This document shows positions 11,626 to 21,471 of a DNA stretch of 64,000 nt, in pieces (positions within the stretch are counted from its first letter, which is position 1; each line of letters starts with the position of its first letter). The translations under genes and the position numbers were made by a program. This DNA is from Adenophora triphylla var. japonica. Its lineage: Eukaryota; Streptophyta; Magnoliopsida; Asterales; Campanulaceae. The notes below the pieces were generated by a model that saw only the letters and a list, made by a program, of their open reading frames with translations, had not been told where the DNA came from and did not search any database. The stretch lies in NCBI GenBank assembly GCA_022495995.1, contig JAFEMH010006969.1, positions 42,957 through 106,956 of the forward strand, written 5' to 3'.

Positions 11626-12115
11626 TCGCTCCGCCAGCAAAGAATCTGGCCACGAGTTCATCTTAGTAGCCATCGACTACTTCACCAAATGGGTCGAAGC
11701 CAAGTCCTACAAGGTACTCACCTCCAAGAAAGTCGCACATTTCCTCAAGGAGAACATCATCTCGCCGATACGCGCATCCCGAATGAGGTCATATCGCACA
11801 ACGGCTCACACTTCGAAGGGGAATGCGACAGCATCGTTGGCCGAATTCAAGATCACATGCCACAAGTCTTCTCCTTACCGGCCACAAACAAATGGCGCCG
11901 TAGAAGCAAAGAAACAAGACCCTCGAACGGATCATCCGAAAATGACCACCCGAGGACGAGATTGGCCCGAGAAGCCGCACCTTGCACTTTGGGGCTACCG
12001 AACATCGCCGAATAGCCACGGGAGAAACACCATTCGCCCGACATACGGGATGGAAGCAGTCCTTCCCATTGAATTGGAAATTCCCTCACTCACGAGTGCC
12101 GCCGGAAAATGACGT
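11626..12115 (+). pseudogene. Integrase catalytic core, broken
   Basis: Plus-strand pieces in different frames show FILVAIDYFTKWVEA (first catalytic Asp), then ISHNGSHFEGE where the family has an Asp in place of the His (second catalytic residue), then SPYRPQTNGAVEA and YGMEAVLPIELEIPS. The His codon is CAC, one change from GAC. Several frameshifts separate the pieces, so the domain is dead. Confidence 0.75.
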
Positions 12116-12185
12116 CAATGAAGTCGAATGGCTCCGAAGCCGACATGACGAATTGGCTCTGCTAGACGAGCGATGACTAAAGGCC

Positions 12186-12452
12186 ATGGAACACGTCCGA
12201 GCCTATCAAAGCAGGATGGCTAGAGCTTTCGACAAGAAAGTCAAGTCCCGAGACATCAGGGAAGGCGATCTGGTACTCAAAGAAAAGCCTCCCACTCGAA
12301 CCAACCCACTGGGAAAATGGGAACCAACATGGATCGGCCCTTTCGTGGTTCAAAAGATCTTCTCCAGAGGTGCCATGAAGCTGACAGACCTAGACGGCAA
12401 TCCCTTCATGAATCCAGTCAACGGAAGCAAACTTCGCAGATACTTCGCCTAA
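12186..12452 (+). pseudogene. Tat/Ogre integrase C-terminus
   Basis: Open frame of 88 codons with VRAYQSRMARAFDKKVKSR, GDLVLKE, GKWEPTWIGPFVV and MKLTDLDGNPFMNPVNGSKL, ending RRYFA at the stop. This is the usual end of plant Tat-lineage polyproteins. The ATG is internal to the ancestral protein. Confidence 0.8.
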
Positions 12453-13701
12453 AGAAGAACAACTGTGCATCTCTTGGCACTCCATGTAGTGTCGAACTAC
12501 GCAGACCTGAGCCCTCTAGTCCGGGGGAACGTAGGCAACCTTAATTGGTCCGGTCTAAAAACACACAAAAAAGTCAAAAGTTTGAATGTCAATCAAGACC
12601 TCCATCAAGCTACACACTTTCCGAGAGCACGCCCCCAACGTTACCTTGACCAAGTCAAACGACGGCGGCAACATCAAAGGACATCCTAGGGTCACTCAAT
12701 GTCAAACGACTGACCCATGTCTGCTTCCAAGCCAGGGGCTTGTCTTTGCCCTCACGCGCTTCAAAAAAAAAAAAAGAAGCTCAAGCAGAAGCTACAAAAA
12801 AAAGAGGTCAAGAGCCCGACGCCAACAAGAGGCAAGGAAGCTACGTAAAAGACCGTCAAAACAACTCAAGGGATCATCCAACCTCTCAAACACAAAGCCC
12901 GAGCAAAAGGGATTGCCGTCAAGGCCTGTGCCGCTTCGGCCCGCGAATGCAATGTAAAAGTCCAAAGATGGACGCCGCCAAGGTTCACAGAAGACACAAA
13001 AGCGAACAAGAGATCTTGCGTCTCGACAAAGCTTTAAAAGTAAATCACAAATCACTAACGGTTACAACATTTCTTGATGAGTTCAAGCACGGTCTACTCT
13101 CAAGTTCACAACATGCTAAAAGACAGCTTAATACATTTAACAAATAATGTGTTTGCAATGCAATGAATGGATACCTAGGAGGTCATTCCGCGCCATCTGC
13201 GCTTGTCCCTCGCCATTCTTCCCTTTCTTCCCTCGTCCCCGGCGAGTCTTCTTTCGCTCCACGCAAACCAGCTCTCGCGTCTCTCGCCCGAGATCCGGGG
13301 TCCTCCCGTAGAGTCAAACAATCCAGCGGCTCTCGGGGCTTCATTCGCCCGTGCTTCGGCTCGGATCTCCTCCCCGCGAGTCCGCAAAAGAGGACCTCTC
13401 CCCGTCGCCGGTCAACTCTAGTCTCGTAGTCAAACAAAGTGTCTCCCGTCACATCCCGAGGGTCGGACCGGGCTTCGGCACTCCTAAGGCAATAGCTACT
13501 ACGGCAACCGGGTCCTGCATCGCTACACGCCTGCTCTCCAAAGCCACTGGGATCGCCCAAGACGCCGCTCATACTGTGCCGTGCATCGAGTCGTCAATAC
13601 GACACTCTCCCGACGTCTAAGGAGCACCACAGAGGGAAAGAGGAATACTTCCATACCCTCGTAAAATACAAGAAAGCACGGAGCCGCCATACAAAGAGGA
13701 G
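12453..13701 (+). other. Post-pol untranslated region of Tat element
   Basis: GC-richer spacer between the pol stop and the antisense ORF. It contains CCGGGGGAACGTAGGCAACC-like sequence at about 12523-12541, a motif commonly seen after pol in Tat/Ogre elements, and purine-rich A-tracts at 12765-12800. Open frames on both strands at 13160-13620 lack recognisable domains and I do not call them genes. Confidence 0.5.
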
Positions 13702-14698
13702 CTATCTCCGTAGTAGCAAGGTCATCCCACCAACAAAGGCTCTCGCTTCATCCCGAAATGCCGGAAACAAGCGACGGAATATAGAAGGAGGACCAAGACA
13801 AACCTGGAACTCTGACGACATAGGACCCTTCCTGAAAGACCCTGCTGTCTCAATCCCCCAGTGAGGAACCCACCAACGGATCTGATGCGTGCCAAGCCGT
13901 GCCATCCATCTCTCCCCAAAGCGGGCCGATCCATATCCAACATAAGAGGTCGCCGAGCAAATGACCACGGGCTAAACGACGTCGGAGCCTCGGGCATGGC
14001 CTCGAAGTCTCTCTCGCAGCCACAAGGTGAGCAAAGCGGGGCTTCCCCTCTCATGAACCGATCCCCGCCGCCGACGGTCAATACCATGAAGAGTCTCCCC
14101 CAGCACCAACGGGACAATATCCTCTCCAGCTCTGCAGTGCCCAACCACATCTAGCAAAGCGCCATCGCAAATGCTAAGGGAGCTGACCTTGAAAAGCGTC
14201 GCCATCACGCACAAGGCAAATGCGTCCCAAGAGACATCACTCCCATCATCAACCATGAACTGCTCCTAAGCAGCTCTCGTAAATGTCAATATGACCCGAA
14301 TCAAGGATCATGCCCTGCACTTCTTCCAACGAAGTATGAAGAAAGCCTGCAAGCTTCACGCTCACAGCAGCACCACCAATAAAAGGAAGCGAGATGGCCT
14401 CCACCTCCGGTCCTCCAATCAAAGCCCAAAAATCCTCGAAAGTGGGCACCATTTCATTGTAGGAAAAGCAATACACATGCCTCCTAACATCCCAGAACTT
14501 CGCGGCAGCCCGCAACAACTCCCAATCAGGAACCAACTCCTTAAAAGACCAAATCGAGCAAAGACGAAACCTTACCTCGAAAGCCCGTCTCTGATGCCTC
14601 ATACGGCGTCGCATCCACGTTTTCAGCTGCTCAAGGAAGTGTTCTTGCCTCTCCTGCGAAAGCCTTGGCAAAATTCTGGGAACGTACGAAGAATCCAT
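13702..14698 (-). pseudogene. Antisense ORF with plant mobile domain-like protein
   Basis: Read on the minus strand from the ATG at 14698. The first frame has FRLCSIWSFKELVPDWELLR, WDVRRHVYCFSYNEMVPTFE and DFWALIGGPEVEAISLPFIG. A second frame (from 14256) has VSWDAFALCVMATLF and VLGETLHGIDR. A third frame toward 13722 has RWWVPHWGIE. These match in order the plant mobile domain (PMD), found in host MAIN/MAIL1-type proteins and in extra ORFs of plant transposons. It lies between pol and the 3' LTR, antisense to pol. Frame changes near 14250 and 14050 make it a pseudogene in this copy. PMD assignment is from motif recognition, not a search. Confidence 0.6.
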
Positions 14699-14815
14699 GG
14701 CAAAAATGGAGGTTCCTAGAGAAAATGGGGAAGAAAGCTCGAAAATGGCTGCAAATGGGGAATGGGGAAAGACCAGACACTGGAAAGCATTTATTTCCTT
14801 CCCAAAAGCAAGGCT

Positions 14816-14860
14816 GGTCCGTACGAACCTCTTTGCAACCTAGGTCTGTCCGGACGGACC
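14816..14860. promoter_or_regulatory. Two palindromic motifs upstream of the antisense ORF
   Basis: GGTCCGTACGAACC (14816-14829, one mismatch from a perfect palindrome, followed by TCTTTGCA) and GGTCTGTCCGGACGGACC (14843-14860) are the same motif family as the LTR palindromes at 17057-17308. They sit 118-162 bp upstream of the antisense ORF start codon at 14698 (minus strand). An AT-rich AATAAAT lies between. A regulatory role is inference. Confidence 0.5.
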
Positions 14861-15194
14861 TTATTGCATCTTGGCCCCACTTTCTCAGCAAACAGTATAA
14901 CAACCACTGTTCCCAGCAGGACCTTGCTCCAAACTGCCCAAACACTGGCCAAAGCCATTTCCGGCAAGCACACACTACCCATAAACGCACTCTCAGCTCA
15001 CGTGGCATGCACAAAGAAAAAAAAATAATATAGCAACCATTCCTAGGACAATTCCCGGGAATCACAAAAACGACATTACATCTTAAAATGAAATACTTTT
15101 GCCATGCAAATACAAGTGTTTTATTACAGGTACCCATAAATGTCTGTTGCTAAAAAAAAAGAGAAGATATGGAAAGAGGGAAAGCAAATAAGCC

Positions 15195-15710
15195 CTAATC
15201 CGACTCTTCAGCATCATCATCCTCCCCAAGATCATCAAGCGAGAAGTCGGGCATCCCGGTGAAGTCGCCAGCCACATCCTCGTCATCAGAGTACTGAGCC
15301 CCCTCCGGAGGTTGGTACTCAAAGTAATCAGAAGGATCAAATCCGACGAAAGGATCAAAGAAGGAAGGCTCTGACGAACCCTCACTTTGTGCATCCTGCG
15401 GAGGAAAGAACTGGTAAAGGGTCTGCGACCTCGGAGCTCCCGAAGACGTCCCGGCATCCATGCTATGCCGCCCCCGCGAAGGTCCCTCCTGCTGTGGCTC
15501 CGGCTCGGCTCTCGGTGGAGGAACATCTACAGAATGCCTCGAAGGCATCGGCGTGTACGCCGGCACACGTCGCGAAGACCGGTAAGACATCTTCGACGCC
15601 ATCTTCTTCGCGAAAGACTGCATCGCCATGTAACGGCGGGTCAGCATGTCAAAGGCTCTCCCCGGGACCTCCACAACCGCAGCTAGAAGACGATTCAAGT
15701 CCTCATGCAT
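15195..15710 (-). CDS. Antisense acidic hypothetical ORF in Tat element
   Basis: Minus-strand open frame of 171 codons. It starts MHEDLNRLLAAVVEVPGRAF, has a basic helix-like segment (TRRYMAMQSFAKKMASKMSY), then a Pro/Ser-rich middle (residues about 55-115) and a strongly acidic tail rich in Asp and Glu. I recognise no catalytic domain. Position and composition suggest it is part of the same antisense module as the plant mobile domain ORF: either a separate small protein or a displaced terminal segment. Its first codons overlap the edge of a 41-bp minisatellite derived from the same coding sequence. Confidence 0.45.
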   Translation of the reverse strand: MHEDLNRLLAAVVEVPGRAFDMLTRRYMAMQSFAKKMASKMSYRSSRRVPAYTPMPSRHSVDVPPPRAEPEPQQEGPSRGRHSMDAGTSSGAPRSQTLYQFFPPQDAQSEGSSEPSFFDPFVGFDPSDYFEYQPPEGAQYSDDEDVAGDFTGMPDFSLDDLGEDDDAEESD

Positions 15711-16116
15711 GGCACAACCGCAGCCAGAAGACGATTCAAGTCCTCACGCATGGCACAACCACAGCCAGAAGACGATTCAAGTCCTCACGCATGGCACAAC
15801 CGCTGCCAGAAGATGATTCAAGTCCTCACGCATGGCACAACCGCAGCCAGAAGACGATTCAAGTCCTCACGCATGGCACAACCGCCTCCAGAAGACGATT
15901 CAAGTCCTCACGCATGGCACAACCGCAGCCAGAAGACGATTCAAGTCCTCACGCATGGCACAACCGCAGCCAGAAGACGATTCAAGTCCTCACGCATGGC
16001 ACAACCACAGCCAGAAGACGATTCAAGTCCTCACGCATGGCCCAACCGCCGCCAGAAGATGATTCAAGTCCTCACGCATGGCACAACCGCAACCAGAAGA
16101 CGATTCAAGTCCTCAT
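15711..16116. repeat. 41-bp minisatellite, about 10 copies
   Basis: Ten head-to-tail copies of a 41-bp unit beginning GGCACAACCGCAGCCAGAAG, with starts at 15711, 15752, 15793, 15834, 15875, 15916, 15957, 15998, 16039 and 16080. Because 41 is not a multiple of three, all frames are long and open, which explains overlapping ORFs here. On the minus strand one unit encodes EDLNRLLAAVV, the start of the adjacent acidic ORF, so the array expanded from that coding sequence. Confidence 0.95.
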
Positions 16117-16117
16117 A

Positions 16118-16245
16118 CTACCTCCAGCCCGGAAGGCTTTAAACCACTCGGTCCGGAAGACCGTATAAACCTCCCACATCACTACCTCCAGCCCGAAAGG
16201 CTTTAAATCACTCGGTCCGGAAGACCGTATAAATCTCCCAAATCA
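16118..16245. repeat. Tandem ~62-bp repeat with CGGTC…GACCG stem-loops
   Basis: Two good copies and one decayed copy of a unit with CTCCAGCCCGGAAGGC, TTTAAACCACT and CGGTCCGGAAGACCG, then TATAAA. CGGTC-CGGAA-GACCG (about 16150 and 16212) can form a 5-bp stem with a 5-nt loop. It forms the left edge of the stem-loop block before the 3' LTR. Confidence 0.8.
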
Positions 16246-16307
16246 TTATCCCCGACCCAGAAGGCCTTAAACCACTCGATTAGGAAAATCGTAAAATTTC
16301 CATCCCA

Positions 16308-16773
16308 GGACGCCACCACGTCCTCACAATTGACCTCGGCGGTCACCACATCTTAGGACACCACCCCGTCCTTACCACTGACCTCGGTGGTCACACGATA
16401 CTTCAGGGCACCACCACGCCCACATACACTCACAAATTCACGACCTCTGAACTACGACCAGGCTTGATTCCCGCCAGGGATACGTAGGAATCCTATCACA
16501 GGGTCCAGCCATCGACCTATACGGTCACCCAGGACGCCGCCACGTCCTCACCATCGACCTATGCGGTCACCCACAGGACACCACCACGTCCATGCACAGA
16601 GTTTCAGTCAGAGGACCCTTTCCGTCCTCGTGCACCACAAACACTCACTCGAACTACGATCAGGCTTGATTCCCGCTAGGGATACGTAGGAATCCTATCA
16701 CAGGGTCCAGCCAACTGACCTAAACGGTCACACAATAGGACACCGCCATGTCCTCACCCCGACCTTCACGGTC
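16308..16773. repeat. Block of alternating short stem-loops before the 3' LTR
   Basis: Five GGAC…GTCC hairpins (16308, 16356, 16532, 16576, 16738; form GGACRCCRCCAYGTCC) alternate with six GACC…GGTC hairpins (16332, 16380, 16514, 16556, 16717, 16761). The six share the GACC/GGTC stem while the five loop bases vary (TCGGC, TCGGT, TATAC, TATGC, TAAAC, TTCAC). Interspersed are two ~62-bp direct repeats (16449-16510 and 16651-16712) containing GGGATACGTAGGAATCCT, a Tat/Ogre-like motif. No coding potential is evident. Confidence 0.75.
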
Positions 16774-17056
16774 ACTTCCTCTCCCAGCACGCGATCCAGA
16801 TTAGGACCCTTATCTTATCAACGACCCCACTTCCTCCGTAAGTGACGTCGTCGAGGGGCTTCTGTAAGTACCCCAATCTGGATCACCCTCTTCCGAACAC
16901 ATGGGAAACACCGCAGACTCACAAACACAGTCTCGAAGACCTCTAGCACTCAAAACCCTCAAAAACTCTCAGCCAAACCAAGGGAGGAGCCTTTCTGGGA
17001 TAAAAAGGGACAAAAGGACCTTTTGGGAATTTTCAGAAAATTGGAAAAGCATAAGT

Positions 17057-17337
17057 GGTCCGTACGGACCTCTTTGTTGCAATAATTACTGAATCCCCTT
17101 AAAGTCCACAATATTCCCTCAAATCCCGGAGAACATCATTACCCCCATGCATGGTTGGTCCGTACGGACCTCTTTTCACGCTGAGATGGTCCGTACGGAC
17201 CTCTTTGCACAGGGGACACCATCATTCCAGAATATTCACAATTATTACAGATTCCCTCAAATCGAGGAAAACTAAAATTCTGGATAACCTACAAGGTCCG
17301 TACGGACCTCTTTGCACAAAATCTACCACTATAAATA
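17057..17337 (+). promoter_or_regulatory. LTR promoter: four palindromes plus TATA box
   Basis: The perfect 14-bp palindrome GGTCCGTACGGACC occurs at 17057-17070, 17157-17170, 17188-17201 and 17295-17308, each followed by TCTTT. A TATA box TATAAATA lies at 17330-17337, 21 bp after the last palindrome. The layout looks like an enhancer of repeated dimer-binding sites in front of a Pol II core promoter. The binding protein is unknown. Confidence 0.7.
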
Positions 17338-17626
17338 GAGGGCTCCCCCTCCCATTTCATTCACACCTCCCTCTTCTCTCCTCTCCCCCCAGCCTTCAGG
17401 CTCCCCTCTAAGACCCTTCGGTACAATCCCGGCCCCTTTCGGATCCTTCCGAGGCCTTCCGAGCTCCCTCGTGGTGCTCCGAAGCCTCTCCGAGTGCTCC
17501 CACGACGCTCCCGCGCTGCCCCGAGGCACTCTCGAGGTACTCTGAGGCCCCTCGTGGTACTCCGAGGCCTTGCCTGGTCTTTCCCAAGGTGTCCCGGCTC
17601 TTACCGAGTCAAACCGGTAGCTTGAA

Positions 17627-17790
17627 CGCACGCCGAAACTCTGCCCGAGTGACTCCTGCCATCCCAACGCACGCCGAAACTCTGCCCGAGTAATCCCTGC
17701 CATCCCAACGCACGCCGAACCTTTGCCCGAATGCAGCCTACAATCTCAACTCACGCCGAAACTCTGTCCGCAGACAACCGGCCCCTCCCG
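17627..17790. repeat. Second 41-bp tandem repeat, four copies
   Basis: Units starting CGCACGCCGAAACTCTGCCC at 17627, 17668, 17709 and 17750, exactly 41 bp apart. The unit is unrelated in sequence to the 41-bp minisatellite at 15711. It lies downstream of the TATA box, so it would be transcribed. Confidence 0.9.
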
Positions 17791-18450
17791 AAGCAATCCT
17801 GGTCCGTGCCGGAACACTATTCCATCCTCAAACACTATTCCCCAGCGGAAGACAGACACGAACCAACATTGGTAAGGCTTCCTTCCATTACTATTTCAAT
17901 ACATTTCAATACGTAGTGTACAATGTAGACATCCGATACAGCATGCATTTTTAAAAGCACACACACACACACACAACAGTTAAAGAATATTAGGGGGATC
18001 CGAAAGACTCGTTTTTACGAGGCGACTCGGGTGAGCTCTAAGATTCTAATATTCTCTTCCCGAGGAGTCATCTGACCTCCGAACTCAAAATCTCATCACA
18101 CAAAAACAGTTTATTTTTAAACTGATGCCCTTTTTCAATGTTTTGGGCTTAATAAAAACGGCGTGGCGACTCTACAAATGCGAAAACAAACGGCGAGACA
18201 CCTCCAACACGCTAAAGCGGAATAAGCCAGATGCCGGGGCGCGAACGCGCTGCCTCTCGGATCCGGGCGACTTTCCCGAAAAGCGACAAATGCGAGATGT
18301 CGGGGCCCGCGCGCGAGCCGATTCCGGGTAATTTCAGTTAGTCAAAACTTAACGAAACATGACGAAATGGTGGATTTCTACTTCTAGACTCAAGGCGAGA
18401 CTTAGAGTGGTATCAATCTGCTCTAATGGGTTCAGAATGGGGTGTCTACA

Positions 18451-19090
18451 CCGCCCTGCACGACCGAGGCCCTATCCCCGCAAGGCCGCATCCTTGCCCT
18501 GCACGGCCAAGGCCCTCCTCTTGCACGGCCGAGCTGCTCCTGCTTCCTCAATTCTACCAAAATCTGCCTTGTCTCGATCTGCATCAGTATATGCGTTGAG
18601 AATATGATTTATAATTGAACATAAGGGAGTATTTTGCAAGCTATCGATTACCTTGAAGAATTATTCCGCGTATGAAGATTTCTCTAGGGTTTGCGTTTGA
18701 AGTAACTGTGCCAATACGAAGTGGGAACTAATTAGGATTTCGGTAATCCTAATTAGTTTAGAATTCTAGGAGGGATCAGAAATCAATTTGGATTTGATTC
18801 ATGATTTGGATTGAGAGGGAATTTGTGGAGGGGATTTTGGATTGAGAGGAAACTAATTAGGATTTCAGTCAAGATTGTATAAGCCTTAAAAACAAAAATA
18901 AAAATAACCGTAAAAATAAAAATTAAAAGAAAAGTTTTATAGTAAATTATTTGCCACGATCAGTTATCAAACCGGTGCCAAAAAAAGATTAATTGCTCTG
19001 GGTAAAAACACAGTGGTTTATAGTAAATTCTTTGCCACGATTAACGGACCGTGACAAATAAAATGTGACAAAAACACTTTTTTCTTGTAG
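18451..19090. other. Unclassified DNA with a stem-loop and a CACTA-like end
   Basis: Begins with short CTGCACGGCCAAGGCC-like repeats (18451-18545). A perfect 14-bp stem with 5-nt loop (AACTAATTAGGATT, TCGGT) is at 18726-18758. At 18950-19088 repeated TTTGCCACGAT words lead to TTTTTTCTTGTAGT, which resembles a CACTA-superfamily terminus. No matching opposite end was found, so the assignment is weak. No gene is supported. Confidence 0.35.
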
Positions 19091-21462
19091 TAATTATAAC
19101 TTATAAGAGCCTCATGGCTATAAATAAAATTTCACTGAATGTATATGTTAAGTACAAATTATAGAACAACTCCTATTTTTTAAGGAAAATAAGCAGTACA
19201 AACCATGATAGGTACAAGAGCCTAAAAAAAAAACAACACTCTAAACACAATCAAAATACTAGAACAGAATAGTATTCAACAAACAGTTTATGAAAACTGG
19301 ATTGTGTTGGGTAAGGTGTTCTAACATCCATATCAATAATGGTCTAAAAATAAAAGCTATCTATATTGGTGTATTTTTATATTCATCGCAACAGCCTTTA
19401 TATAGGCTTGATAGCCTTGGTGGCTACTCAATCTCACAAATTTCAGCCATGTGAGAGTAGTGGAAACATCTTTTCACTTTTAGCTCTACCTTCCATATTT
19501 GTAGGGAGACTTGATATTTTCTTGCTTTATTGCTTGTACATCCAAGTTTGTTCAGCCTTGTACATGTAATCTTTAGTCCTTCGTCAATATAGATAAGCCT
19601 TTAACAACTTTTACTTGTTCTCCACGTTTACACATAAATGAGAATTTATGTGTAACTTTCTTTTTTTCCTCATTTGTCACGTCTTGCACAACCATCATAA
19701 CCTGTTCAAACATATTTCCAACAAACTAATAGCAAACATGAAAATAATAAACTATCACCTTGTAATTTATGAAAAACATGTAGTAACTATCCTCATTTTA
19801 AACTGTCAGCACGATAACAACACATGAGGCAACAATAGTGACAGCACTGGTGTGGCAACATAGGAGACAAAATCAATGGCAACACTGGTGTAACACTAAA
19901 TCTCCCCATTAGTTACACATTTATTCACAAAATACAAAGTGATTTCGGACTTACAATAATATTAAAAAGCAGAGAATATATAATATCAATATCAATTAAT
20001 TTTTTGGGGTAAAATGATGAAACTATTACGAATCTCATATGATATACAGGAAGCAACACTAGTGACAACACCCGTGGCAAAACTATTGCACTAACAATTT
20101 GAACAATTCTATCCGAAGTATATACTTCAGTTTTTCACGATTTCAGACAAAGCACCCACAAAAGATATGCATTAAGAATACATGCAATATAGATTGAACC
20201 GTTTGTGTATTGATGAATATTAAAGACTTAATCTGTTACGAGAATTACACTTAAAAGTGCTAAAAGTTGCATTAGATAATATTCGAATCCCCAGTAGTGG
20301 TAGGGAATATAGATTACACCTCGTACAAACGTAAAGGACATGAATCATCTCTAATGTTTTAGCTGGGTCCAAATGACCAAAAAATTGTTTGTTCCAACCA
20401 AGAGCTAGAGCTAGGGCGGGCCTGAACTGAAGTGGCAAAGTGGAAATACACAGTACGTAGAATTACCCACTCATGTTATTATCACTGATGCTCTACTTCC
20501 ATTTGTCCTCATCAACCTTTTTAATTCTTTATTCCAAACTTTTTTTCATGGAACTAACCCTAAAGAATCAATAAAAATAATTGATGGCCGTCTGCTAGCA
20601 CAAATCTCCCTGTTATTTTTAGACATAGTCAAATATATAAATCTGGCCGTCTTTTGATTATCCATACAAAGACCAGCTAATCCATTTGAATTAGCACTAA
20701 AAGACACATAGTATGTTGGGAAATTTTTGTTTATTTAATCTAAAGTGTTACATCTTTTCATTCTTTTTTAACTAATCTGGCGAACAGGACGATATATGTG
20801 CATGTATACTTGAATGAAGGTTGAATAAGGCCATGATGTTTAGTTGGAGATTAGCTTGTATTTATTGAATCAGATCAATTGTAAAAATCTTTACTCGTGG
20901 TTGAACTTGTCAAATATGTAGTTGATTAAAATCTGTTTCGTCAAATAGTTGTTGCTCATGCGGGCATCTTATATCCCTTTTAATACGATAGCGGGGTTCG
21001 AACTTCGACAAATGCAATTTCTATCACTTTGAAGCGCCACTATTGTAATAAATTAAGTAATTCATTAATAAAAAATTCAATTAAAAAAAATTATTTCTCA
21101 TTTTGTTAACGAAGTAAATGTAGTTACACTGAAAGGTTCAATAGATGTACATCAAGTCGATAGGTGGTAATTGTCAAACTTTAACATTTCCATTAAAATT
21201 GCATTTTCTAATGTCTCTCTGTTAAAATTACATAAATTTCATAAAAAAAAAAAAATCGCCCCTGACCATAACATAAAGATAAAAAACTATATACTCCCCT
21301 CGTCCAGTCGTCCCAAAATTTATCTTTCTAATTTTTATCATTATTATGATTTAACTTTGAGCAATATTTATAAGTTGATTTGATTATACTAATGTAAATC
21401 TAAAACTTATAATTTATACACCAATAATAATATCAATAATAAGTTTTATATCTTCATTAAAA
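19091..21462. other. AT-rich intergenic DNA, nothing recognised
   Basis: About 2.4 kb without a supportable gene, LTR, TIR or tandem repeat. Open frames of 60-70 codons here have no domain, and the composition suggests chance. A tRNA B-box-like GGTTCGAA at about 20996 has no convincing A-box or cloverleaf. Confidence 0.5.
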
Positions 21463-21471
21463 TAATTAAAT

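Larger units (their letters stand above)
16863..18450 (+). mobile_element. Tat-lineage 3' LTR (1588 bp)
   Basis: Starts TGTAAGTACCCCAATCTG after the purine-rich GAGGGGCTTC and ends CAGAATGGGGTGTCTACA. The two ends are imperfect inverted repeats (TGTAAGTACCCCA / TGTAGACACCCCA), as expected for LTR termini. It carries four GGTCCGTACGGACC palindromes, a TATA box, and in the transcribed part GC-rich repeats (CTCGTGGTRCTCCGAGGCC-like, about 17430-17580) plus a 41-bp tandem array. No matching 5' LTR is in the window, so boundaries rest on terminal sequence alone and no TSD can be checked. Confidence 0.75.

Noticed and set aside
13160..13620. Several overlapping GC-rich frames of 70-130 codons as extra Tat genes
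   Set aside because: Arg/Pro/Ser-rich, mutually overlapping on both strands and without motifs; expected in GC-rich DNA.
15389..16168. Long plus-strand frames with repeated MAQPQPEDDSS-type units
   Set aside because: Produced by the 41-bp minisatellite, which keeps all frames open. The supported coding sense is the minus strand.
20990..21005. GGTTCGAA, resembling a tRNA B-box
   Set aside because: No A-box at the right distance and no cloverleaf could be drawn.
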